From an uncultured Eubacteriales bacterium (lineage in GTDB: Bacteria; Bacillota; Clostridia; Lachnospirales; Bianqueaceae): DNA of 6,180 nt. A program made the position numbers and the translations under genes. Of this stretch, positions 1-5,750 are shown piece by piece (positions within the stretch are counted from its first letter, which is position 1; the number at the start of each line of letters is the position of its first letter). The notes beneath the pieces were generated by a model, which saw only the letters and a program-made list of their open reading frames with translations, did no database searches and was not told the DNA's origin. The stretch spans positions 1-6,180 of the forward strand of contig CACZPA010000246.1 in the NCBI GenBank assembly GCA_902782895.1, in the 5' to 3' direction.

Positions 1-1
1 C

Positions 2-247
2 GCCGTCAGCTATGGTGCGCGGTTCTGTGAAAAGCTGCGCCGCCGCAAGGGCTGGATCGCGGCGATCGACATCACGGCAATCCTGATCACGGTTTCGACA
101 TGCTTTGTAAAACAGCATTCCGCGCTGGATGTCTTTGCCGCCGTACTGGTCGCGTTTATGACAGTCGCACTGATCCGTGAATTTGATCTGCAGACCGCTC
201 CGGGCGTTGTCAGAAGGCGTGCGGCCCTGCAGCAGACGGTAAGGTAA
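2..247 (+). CDS. PAP2-family membrane phosphatase, 3' end (partial)
   Basis: This is an open frame entering from the left edge and ending at TAA 245-247; 81 codons are visible and the start is outside the window. The fragment is hydrophobic, with two probable membrane segments at fragment residues 18-36 and 41-58. Between them is S32-T-C-F-V-K-Q-H39-S-A-L-D43, which fits the third PAP2 phosphatase motif (SRxxxxxHxxxD), with Thr where Arg is usual. In the PAP2 superfamily this His forms part of the active site that removes phosphate from lipid phosphates such as phosphatidate or undecaprenyl pyrophosphate. A basic C-terminal tail follows. The actual substrate cannot be told from the fragment. 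The gene lies 96 bp upstream of the sugar genes, and no terminator is visible between them, so cotranscription is possible but not shown. The family call rests on a single motif plus hydrophobicity. Confidence 0.72.
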   Translation, partial: AVSYGARFCEKLRRRKGWIAAIDITAILITVSTCFVKQHSALDVFAAVLVAFMTVALIREFDLQTAPGVVRRRAALQQTVR

Positions 248-250
248 GTC

Positions 251-290
251 TTATCTGCGCAGGACAGGCTGCCTGATCTGTGCAGGACGG
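251..290. repeat. Imperfect direct repeat upstream of the glycosidase gene
   Basis: ATCTGCGCAGGAC (253-265) recurs as ATCTGTGCAGGAC (276-288), 12 of 13 bases identical, at a 23-bp period. Loosely extended, 14 of 17 bases agree. A 23-bp period is close to two helical turns, so a regulator could bind both copies on one face of the DNA. I see no convincing -35/-10 pair in this 96-bp gap (248-343), so whether the glycosidase has its own promoter is open. A regulatory role is inference; chance or local duplication is also possible. Confidence 0.4.
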
Positions 291-343
291 ATCCGTATGA
301 CGCGCCGGCAGAAGTGACGGGAACGCAGGAGAAAGGATAAGAC

Positions 344-1450
344 ATGAGCCTGAGAGAAACCGCACGCAAGCTGTTCCGCAGTGAAGAACCTTTTGCTGTT
401 ACGATGTGGGATTTTTCCTGGCTGGAGCGGCGCTGGCCCGGTGCCGGTTATGAGGACTGGGACCAGGCGCTTGCCGGGCTTACGGACCGTGGCTATAACG
501 CGGTGCGGATCGATGCATATCCTCATCTCGTCGCGAAAGATATTGAGCGGGAGTGGACCCTGCAGCCGGTATGGAATCTGCAGAACTGGGGCGCTCCTGC
601 CGTTACGCGGATCTGTCTGAAGGACAGTCTGCGGGAGTTCCTGCAGGCCTGCCGCCGCCATGGAGTGCGGGTGGCGCTGTCCACCTGGTTCCGTCAGGAT
701 ACGGATCACAGCGAGATGGATATCCGTACGCCGGAGGATCATGCCGGTATCTGGATCCGGACGCTGGACTATATCCGGGAATGGGGAGAACTCGACAATA
801 TTCTATACGTGGATTTCTGCAATGAATTTCCATTGGATCTCTGGTGTCCTTTCCTCCGCAGAGGAGCGACGGGACTCAAAGATCCTTTTGTTGTAGATTG
901 GATGCAGCGTACCGTGTGCCGCTTTAAAGAAGCGTATCCGGAGATCCCGGTGACGTTTTCCTTCTGTTATGATTTCGATGAAAACATGGATGTCAGCTAT
1001 CTGGACTTTCTGGAGCCGCATATCTGGATGACGTCTGGTTGTGATTATTACAAAAAGGTCGGCTATTATTCCGACCGTTTTGACGACAAGGGCTATACAA
1101 ATCTCGCGCTGTATGGAGAGCAGGAATATCGCGCGCACCAGACGAAATACGACCAGACGCTTGTGGACGGGATCCGGCAGCTTGCGCGCTGGGCGGAGAA
1201 GAGCGGGAAGCCGCTTGTGACGACGGAGTGCTGGGCCATTGTGGATTATAAAGACTGGCCGCTGCTGAATTGGGACTGGATCCTGGAGCTGAACCGGCTC
1301 GGCGTGGAGACCGCGGTCGGGACAGGCTGCTGGGCCGGTATGGCGACGAGCAATTTCTGCGGACCGCAATTTGTCGGCATGTGGCGGGAAAAGGCCTGGC
1401 ACAGAGAGCTGACGGACAGAATCCGCGGCAGCAGCCTGCGGGACCAATGA
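344..1450 (+). CDS. Cytoplasmic cellulase-like glycoside hydrolase (clan GH-A type TIM barrel)
   Basis: This 368-residue protein resembles the cellulase-like / sugar-binding cellulase-like family related to GH5. It probably hydrolyses a glycosidic bond in an imported oligosaccharide; the substrate is unknown. Clan GH-A retaining enzymes carry an acid/base Glu after Asn at the end of strand 4 and a nucleophile Glu at the end of strand 7. Here these fit N160-E161 in YVDFCNEFP and E295 in LVTTECWAI. Early barrel features are F23-D-... in MWDFSWLERRWPG, VRIDAYPH (res 54-61) and VALSTWFR (res 110-117). There is no signal peptide or membrane segment, so it acts in the cytoplasm and not on polymer outside. 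ATG 344 is preceded by AGGAGAAAGGA (327-337), six bases before the start. The composition is GC-rich like the next two genes. It is followed by a 97-bp gap and then the HAD gene on the same strand. The family call is fairly safe, but cellulase activity as such is not implied. Confidence 0.8.
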   Translation: MSLRETARKLFRSEEPFAVTMWDFSWLERRWPGAGYEDWDQALAGLTDRGYNAVRIDAYPHLVAKDIEREWTLQPVWNLQNWGAPAVTRICLKDSLREFLQACRRHGVRVALSTWFRQDTDHSEMDIRTPEDHAGIWIRTLDYIREWGELDNILYVDFCNEFPLDLWCPFLRRGATGLKDPFVVDWMQRTVCRFKEAYPEIPVTFSFCYDFDENMDVSYLDFLEPHIWMTSGCDYYKKVGYYSDRFDDKGYTNLALYGEQEYRAHQTKYDQTLVDGIRQLARWAEKSGKPLVTTECWAIVDYKDWPLLNWDWILELNRLGVETAVGTGCWAGMATSNFCGPQFVGMWREKAWHRELTDRIRGSSLRDQ

Positions 1451-1465
1451 GAGCTGCCTGCGAGA

Positions 1466-1521
1466 CCGGTGAGACAGGAAATAAGCCCGGTGAGAACTGA
1501 GTTTGGCCCGATGCGAATCGG
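1466..1521. repeat. Short direct repeat and small hairpin in the glycosidase-HAD gap
   Basis: The 97-bp gap (1451-1547) contains CCGGTGAGA twice (1466-1474 and 1487-1495, 21-bp period). It also has a perfect 5-bp inverted repeat, CCGAT (1508-1512) and ATCGG (1517-1521), enclosing GCGA, which matches the stable GNRA tetraloop pattern. The hairpin ends 12 bases before the GAGAGG ribosome binding site (1534-1539), and no T-run follows, so it is not an intrinsic terminator. It may be a transcript processing or stability element between two cistrons, or chance; the stem is short. Confidence 0.35.
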
Positions 1522-1547
1522 ATAAAGAATAAAGAGAGGTAACCTGT

Positions 1548-2288
1548 ATGATACGTGCCGTGATCTATGATCTGGACGATACGCTGTACGATTTTAAGAC
1601 GCCGAATGTGCACGCACAGCAGAATCTCTGTAGAGAGGCGGAGCGCCGGCTCGGAGTCCCGGCAGAGGAATTCGAGCAGGTTTTCATCGAGTCGTATCAT
1701 GCGGTCGCAGACCGCACACCGCAGGATCTCCGGGATCAGCTGCAGGCGGGCGAAAGAGATCTGTACGCGATGCACAGCCGTTCGCTTCGCCTGAATTATA
1801 CGCTGGAGAAGCTCCGGAAGCCTCTGCTCCCGTACGCGGTCGATCTGTACAATTGCTATTGGGAGGATCTGCTTGCGAATATCAAGCCGGAGCCGCATCT
1901 GACAGAGACGCTCGACTGGCTTAAAGCAAAGGGAATCCGTATCGGTATCGGCAGCAACATGATGGCTCGGATACAGTACCGCAAGCTGATCAATCTGGGG
2001 CTCGCGGACTATATCGATTTTGCCGTAACCAGCGACGAAACGGCTTTTGACAAGCCGGATCCGCGGTTTTTCCGCATGGTGCTCGATAAAGCCGGATATC
2101 CGGCGGAGGAGTGCCTTTTTATCGGGGATAACCGCAAACGGGATTATGAAGGCGCTAAGGCAAGCGGGCTGCACGCGCTCTGGTATCAGCCGGAGCGGCT
2201 TGCGGCAGGTGAGGAGATCGCGCCGGATCTGCAGGTGCTGCGTGACCATGCGGAGCTTCCAGCGATTCTGGAGAGGATGGGCATATGA
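1548..2288 (+). CDS. HAD-superfamily hydrolase (phosphatase-like, helical cap)
   Basis: This 246-residue protein has all four HAD motifs in order. Motif I is D8-L-D10-D11-T12-L13, with nucleophile Asp8 and acid/base Asp10. Motif II is S136-N137 in GIGSNMMA. Motif III is K169 in AFDKPDPRFF. Motif IV is G193-D194-N195-x-x-x-D199 (IGDNRKRDYEGAK). The stretch from about residue 15 to 115 between motifs I and II is the helical C1-type cap that sets substrate choice. The family hydrolyses phosphate esters, mostly of sugars or nucleotides, with Mg2+ and through an aspartyl-phosphate intermediate. Cytoplasmic: no signal peptide. The context suggests a sugar-phosphate substrate (inference), though house-cleaning nucleotidase-like members look similar. 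ATG 1548 is preceded by GAGAGG at 1534-1539, eight bases away. Its TGA (2286-2288) overlaps the oxidoreductase ATG as ATGA, implying translational coupling. Substrate specificity cannot be read. Confidence 0.9.
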   Translation: MIRAVIYDLDDTLYDFKTPNVHAQQNLCREAERRLGVPAEEFEQVFIESYHAVADRTPQDLRDQLQAGERDLYAMHSRSLRLNYTLEKLRKPLLPYAVDLYNCYWEDLLANIKPEPHLTETLDWLKAKGIRIGIGSNMMARIQYRKLINLGLADYIDFAVTSDETAFDKPDPRFFRMVLDKAGYPAEECLFIGDNRKRDYEGAKASGLHALWYQPERLAAGEEIAPDLQVLRDHAELPAILERMGI

Positions 2289-3415
2289 AAATAGGGTTTA
2301 TCGGCAGCGGGTGGCGTACCCGTACGTATTGGCGCATTATCCGGACGCTTCCGCAGCGCTTTGAGATCTCCGGCGTCTATTTCCGCAACGCGGAGAAAGC
2401 CGCGGCTTACGAAGCGGAGGGACAGCCTTTTGGCGGGAAAGCCTATACGGATCTGGACGAATTCCTGCGGGCGGGGCACGATATGGTCATGATTCTGGTG
2501 CCGCGCAAGGCGGTTTTACCGTATATCGAAAAGGTTGTCGCGGCGGGGCTTCCGGTTCTGGTGGAGACCCCTCCGGCAAACGGTGTGGAGGAGCTTAAGG
2601 CCGTCTGGGAGCAGCAGCGACGTTATGGCGCGAAAATCCAGGTCGCGGAGCAGTATTTCCTGCAGCCGTATCATCGGGCAGTGCAGAGCCTCGTGGATCA
2701 GGGCACGATCGGTGAGGTCAGCAATCTTCGGATCTCCATGATGCATGATTATCATGGGATCAGCGTAATGCGGCATCTGCTGGGGGCCGGGCTCAAGCCG
2801 TGCACGATCTATGCGCGCGGATATGAGTTCCCTGTTCTGTATCATATCGGGCGCAACAATCTGGAACCGGCTGAAAATCAGCGCATGATCCGGGATCGCC
2901 GTAAAATGGCTTCTTTTGAGTATGACGACGGCAAAGTCGGCTTCTTTGATTTTGCCGACGAACAGTACTTTAATTATTTCCGCAGCCGCCATCTGAACGT
3001 GCAGGGCACGCATGGCGAGATCAATGATTACGATGTCGCGTGGATGAGCGAGGAAGGAATTCCCCTGACTACGCGGATGGTGCGGCAGGAGGCCGGTCCT
3101 GACTCAAATCTCGAGGGCATGAGCCTGCACCGGATCACCTGGAACGGCAAAGTCCTCTACGAGAGTCCGTTCCTCGGCCGCCGCACAGACAGCCAGTTCG
3201 TGAACGCGCAGGAGGACGCAAGGCTCAGCGATGATGAGATCGGTATGGCATCGCTGCTTGCCGGAATGGAGCGCATGATCGCGGGCGGAGAGGAGATCTA
3301 CCCGCTTGCGGAAGCGCTGCAGGACACTTATATGTATCTGATGATGGACGAAGCGGTCCGGACCGGGCAGCCGGTGCGGATCGAGAAGATGCCGTGGATG
3401 GGAGAACAATCGTAA
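2285..3415 (+). CDS. Gfo/Idh/MocA-family oxidoreductase, divergent active site
   Basis: This 376-residue protein has an N-terminal Rossmann fold with IGFIGSGW (residues 3-10), a variant nucleotide-binding loop in which the third Gly position is T12. The family oxidises or reduces sugars, inositols or biliverdin with NAD(P). After strand 5 comes V93-E94-T95-P96-P97, where family members usually have E-K-P; the Lys of that motif is absent. AEQYFLQP (122-128) and TIGEVSNL (141-148) resemble the normal family pattern after the Rossmann domain. The usual GGGxxxDxGxHxxD segment appears to be replaced by H154-D-Y-H157-G-I-S-V-M-R-H164. The C-terminal domain (about 130-376) ends with the common ALQDTYMYLMMDEAVRTGQP helix (345-363). 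GGAGAGG at 2270-2276 lies 8 bases before ATG 2285, inside the HAD gene; the ATGA overlap suggests coupled translation and joint function. It may catalyse an altered redox step, or serve as a non-oxidative family member. Confidence 0.88.
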   Translation: MKIGFIGSGWRTRTYWRIIRTLPQRFEISGVYFRNAEKAAAYEAEGQPFGGKAYTDLDEFLRAGHDMVMILVPRKAVLPYIEKVVAAGLPVLVETPPANGVEELKAVWEQQRRYGAKIQVAEQYFLQPYHRAVQSLVDQGTIGEVSNLRISMMHDYHGISVMRHLLGAGLKPCTIYARGYEFPVLYHIGRNNLEPAENQRMIRDRRKMASFEYDDGKVGFFDFADEQYFNYFRSRHLNVQGTHGEINDYDVAWMSEEGIPLTTRMVRQEAGPDSNLEGMSLHRITWNGKVLYESPFLGRRTDSQFVNAQEDARLSDDEIGMASLLAGMERMIAGGEEIYPLAEALQDTYMYLMMDEAVRTGQPVRIEKMPWMGEQS

Positions 3416-3416
3416 C

Positions 3417-5633
3417 ATGGGAAATAAACAGGAACAGAGCAAAGAACGGAGACCGAGAATAAACAGGAGAAGCACTCTCCTTGTTTATCTTGTCTCCAAT
3501 TTTTTGCTGTTGATTCTGCCTGCCGTCATCTTGACGATTAATACAAGGGTGACATATCGTTTTCAAACGCAGATGCTTGCACAGTCCAGACAACAGCTTG
3601 CGGAACAGTTTCAGCAGGTGATGGACAATGAGCTGGATGAAATGGATAAGCTGTATCGCGGGATGTTTACGGATGAGGAAGTTGTCCGTTTTATGTTTGT
3701 GAAAGACGGTTCGATTCAGAATAATGATTATTATACGGTTTTGCAGATCGTCAATAAGCTTAGTCTGATCTATAACACACAGAGCTCCATTACAGGCATT
3801 TATCTGTATTTTCCTGCGAGCAGCAGTATTATCACTCCAACCTATAGACTACACGCAAGGACATTTTTTGACAGAATACTGGAGCTGGAGGATGTTTCTT
3901 ATGAGCAGTGGGTACAGCTGCTTCGTAAAGGATATATTACGTTATCTAATGTTCTTTTGGAAAATGACGCAGAATACCTCTATTTTGCGAGGACGCTGTA
4001 TATCACAACGGATGAACAGTATACGCCGGTTTTCTTCTTTAGCATTGAAAAAGACAGTATTCGTCAAAAGGCGCAGGATTTGTTGGGATCTGCCCAGATG
4101 TCCGTGGAAATCATAGATGTCCGTGATGGTACATCCGTGTTTGATACCGGAATAGAAGAGAACAGTCCATATATTGAGCTGCCATCCTCCATTGAGGATT
4201 TGCATTATCGGATTTATTACCCGGCAAACAATTTTACGGATGAATATATTTTCTCATTACGTGTTATATTGATCAGTACTATCCTGGGCTTTCTTATCAA
4301 TATCGGAATTGCGATATATCTGGCTTATAGAAACTATCAGCCGATTCGTCGAACTCTTACCTATTTTGGACGTCAGGATTATGAATTGAGAAAGGACGAA
4401 AATGAATTCGATCAGATACAGGCGATCATGGACAGAACATTTGCCAGGAATGCGGAAATGAAACCGATTTATCAGCAGTACTATTTGCATCAACTGCTGG
4501 AAGGTCGGATTCGAATGACTCAGCCCGTTCTGGAAAACGTAGCCGCATCCGGAATCGATCTTTCATCCGGATGGTTTCAGCTTTTTGAGATTATTCCGAC
4601 AGAAGAAAAGGATAATAAGACCGATCTGACAGATACGATTCAAAAGTTAATGAATGAGAATTTGGATCAAACTCCGGATACATATTATGTTCCGCATGAA
4701 AATATCGGTTTGACGCTACTTAAACGCTATTCGGATAAGCCAGATAACAGCATGATTCTGTCCGGAACAGAGATGCTTCAAAGAAAGACCGAGAATATTC
4801 TCAGTCAGCCGATTGCCATCTATGTCAGCCGGATTCTGGACCAGGCATCGGATCTGCCTACGATCTATCAACAGGCGGAAAGAGCCAGGATTTATGTGGG
4901 CTGGAGTGGATATACCGGAATTCTGACATATGAGGATTTCATGAATGAGCAGATCGGTATTTTCAGATACAGCATCGATGATGAGTTGCAGTTGATCAAT
5001 TATATTCGAAGCGGAGAGACGGAAAAAGTCTCTGAAGAGATAGACAGGCTGTTCTATCAAAGTACGATCAGAACAACAGAAGATGATCCGCAGATTACCG
5101 CAGCGATTCGAAGCCTGATGATTCATCTTTTGAGTACATATCTGAAAGTATCTCAGCAACTTGGACTGGAAGAAGAATCCGTTAATTATGATATCATCCG
5201 TACGGCATCGATTCAGCAGACGAGAGTATGGTGTATGCAGGCTTTCTGCGGACTCGCCGATCGGGCGAAAGAGAAGTATGACAAGAACAGCAAGGCTGTC
5301 CATCAGGTACAGGCCTATATTACTGAACACTACGCGGATGATAATCTGGGACTCGCGGGTCTGGCGGATGTAGCGGGATTAAGTGCTTCGTATCTTTCAA
5401 CACTGTTTAAACAGAATACGGGAATGAATCTGTCAGATTCTATTAATAGAGTTAGAATCGATCACGCCAAAGAAAAACTGAAGAGTAAGGATCAAATGAC
5501 TATCCACGAGATCGCTGTCGCCTGTGGGTTCTTTTCCGATGCGACTTTTATGAGAGTATTCAAGAAACTCGAAGGAATTACTCCAGGAGAGTTCAGAAGA
5601 TCCTCTGAAATAGCCGCAAAACACGATATCTAA
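3417..5633 (+). CDS. Transmembrane AraC-family regulator with extracytoplasmic sensor
   Basis: This 738-residue one-component regulator has a basic N-terminus (res 1-19) and membrane segment 1 at about 20-42. An extracytoplasmic region of about 235 residues (43-278) follows, probably a Cache-like sensor. Membrane segment 2 is at about 281-303, followed by YRNYQPIRR (304-312), reminiscent of a HAMP-type junction. A cytoplasmic middle region runs from 313 to about 624 and contains YQQYYLHQLLEGR (352-364), typical of this class. A C-terminal AraC DNA-binding domain lies at about 625-732: helix-turn-helix 1 near 644-671 and helix-turn-helix 2 near 695-728, ending in GITPGEFRR as in the AraC signature. 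Such proteins in Firmicutes commonly sit beside sugar ABC transporter genes and are thought to activate them on sensing an extracellular sugar. ATG 3417 follows the oxidoreductase TAA by one base; the only site is GGAGA at 3401-3405, eleven bases off. It is much more AT-rich than the gene before it. Ligand unknown. Confidence 0.92.
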   Translation: MGNKQEQSKERRPRINRRSTLLVYLVSNFLLLILPAVILTINTRVTYRFQTQMLAQSRQQLAEQFQQVMDNELDEMDKLYRGMFTDEEVVRFMFVKDGSIQNNDYYTVLQIVNKLSLIYNTQSSITGIYLYFPASSSIITPTYRLHARTFFDRILELEDVSYEQWVQLLRKGYITLSNVLLENDAEYLYFARTLYITTDEQYTPVFFFSIEKDSIRQKAQDLLGSAQMSVEIIDVRDGTSVFDTGIEENSPYIELPSSIEDLHYRIYYPANNFTDEYIFSLRVILISTILGFLINIGIAIYLAYRNYQPIRRTLTYFGRQDYELRKDENEFDQIQAIMDRTFARNAEMKPIYQQYYLHQLLEGRIRMTQPVLENVAASGIDLSSGWFQLFEIIPTEEKDNKTDLTDTIQKLMNENLDQTPDTYYVPHENIGLTLLKRYSDKPDNSMILSGTEMLQRKTENILSQPIAIYVSRILDQASDLPTIYQQAERARIYVGWSGYTGILTYEDFMNEQIGIFRYSIDDELQLINYIRSGETEKVSEEIDRLFYQSTIRTTEDDPQITAAIRSLMIHLLSTYLKVSQQLGLEEESVNYDIIRTASIQQTRVWCMQAFCGLADRAKEKYDKNSKAVHQVQAYITEHYADDNLGLAGLADVAGLSASYLSTLFKQNTGMNLSDSINRVRIDHAKEKLKSKDQMTIHEIAVACGFFSDATFMRVFKKLEGITPGEFRRSSEIAAKHDI

Positions 5634-5646
5634 AAATTTGAGAGTA

Positions 5647-5673
5647 AATCATAAAAGTTGTCTGTTTATGATT
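5647..5673. repeat. 9-bp perfect inverted repeat, candidate operator
   Basis: AATCATAAA (5647-5655) and TTTATGATT (5665-5673) are exact reverse complements separated by 9 bases. The element begins 13 bases after the regulator stop codon and overlaps the candidate -35 region. It is AT-rich and no T-run follows it, which argues against an intrinsic terminator. A dimeric DNA-binding protein site, or a weak transcript hairpin at the end of the regulator gene, are both possible. Confidence 0.55.
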
Positions 5674-5694
5674 CCTGTTTATATACGATACAAT
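5658..5694 (+). promoter_or_regulatory. Candidate sigma-A-type promoter of the solute-binding protein gene
   Basis: TACAAT (5689-5694) matches the TATAAT -10 consensus at five of six bases. No good -35 lies at 17 bases: TTATGA at 5666-5671 matches only three of six. TTGTCT (5658-5663, four of six) would instead pair with TATATA (5680-5685) at 16 bases. A poor -35 covered by repeats is what is expected of an activator-dependent promoter. Transcription would start near 5700, giving a leader of about 50 bases. The exact hexamers are uncertain. Confidence 0.55.
5662..5682 (+). repeat. 8-bp direct repeat, candidate AraC half-sites
   Basis: CTGTTTAT occurs exactly at 5662-5669 and again at 5675-5682, a 13-bp period. 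It overlaps the right arm of the 9-bp inverted repeat and ends just upstream of the candidate -10 hexamer. AraC-type proteins commonly bind direct rather than inverted half-sites next to or over the -35 region, so this is a plausible site for the regulator encoded immediately upstream. The assignment is inference. Confidence 0.4.
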
Positions 5695-5708
5695 TAGAGC
5701 ATCAAACG

Positions 5709-5726
5709 GACCGCAAGTCAGCGGTC
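5709..5726 (+). promoter_or_regulatory. Leader hairpin before the solute-binding protein gene
   Basis: GACCGC (5709-5714) pairs perfectly with GCGGTC (5721-5726) around the six-base loop AAGTCA. It lies near the predicted 5' end of the transcript and stops 11 bases before the AGGAGG site (5738-5743), leaving the ribosome binding site free. The following A-rich stretch rules out a + strand intrinsic terminator. Likely roles are 5'-end mRNA stabilisation or a palindromic operator for a second regulator; neither is proven. Confidence 0.5.
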
Positions 5727-5750
5727 ATCGAAAAAACAGGAGGATAAACA

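Noticed and set aside
2..247. PAP2 fragment as a pseudogene because motif 3 has Thr instead of Arg
   Set aside because: The frame is open to the edge with the key His and Asp kept and hydrophobic segments intact. The Arg position is not enough to call decay when the rest of the gene is outside the window.
10..369. A 119-codon - strand frame at the left edge
   Set aside because: It is opposite the PAP2-like fragment, which has the conserved His/Asp motif and membrane segments. The antisense product is Ser/Arg-rich and featureless and runs into the glycosidase start.
803..1447. A 214-codon - strand frame inside the glycosidase gene
   Set aside because: Entirely antisense to a gene with a catalytic Glu pair and a good ribosome binding site; no domain is recognisable.
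993..2249. A 418-codon open frame on the - strand
   Set aside because: It lies antisense to the end of the glycosidase, the intergenic gap and most of the HAD gene. Its translation is Arg/Pro/Ser-rich with no recognisable domain, as expected from GC-rich codon bias opposite real genes whose motifs are clear.
4716..5330. A 204-codon - strand frame within the regulator gene
   Set aside because: Antisense to the middle region of a continuous 738-residue protein with intact C-terminal AraC domain; no independent start signal or domain seen.
5647..5673. Intrinsic terminator of the regulator gene
   Set aside because: The inverted repeat is AT-rich and is not followed by a T-run on either strand, so a DNA-binding site is favoured over a terminator.
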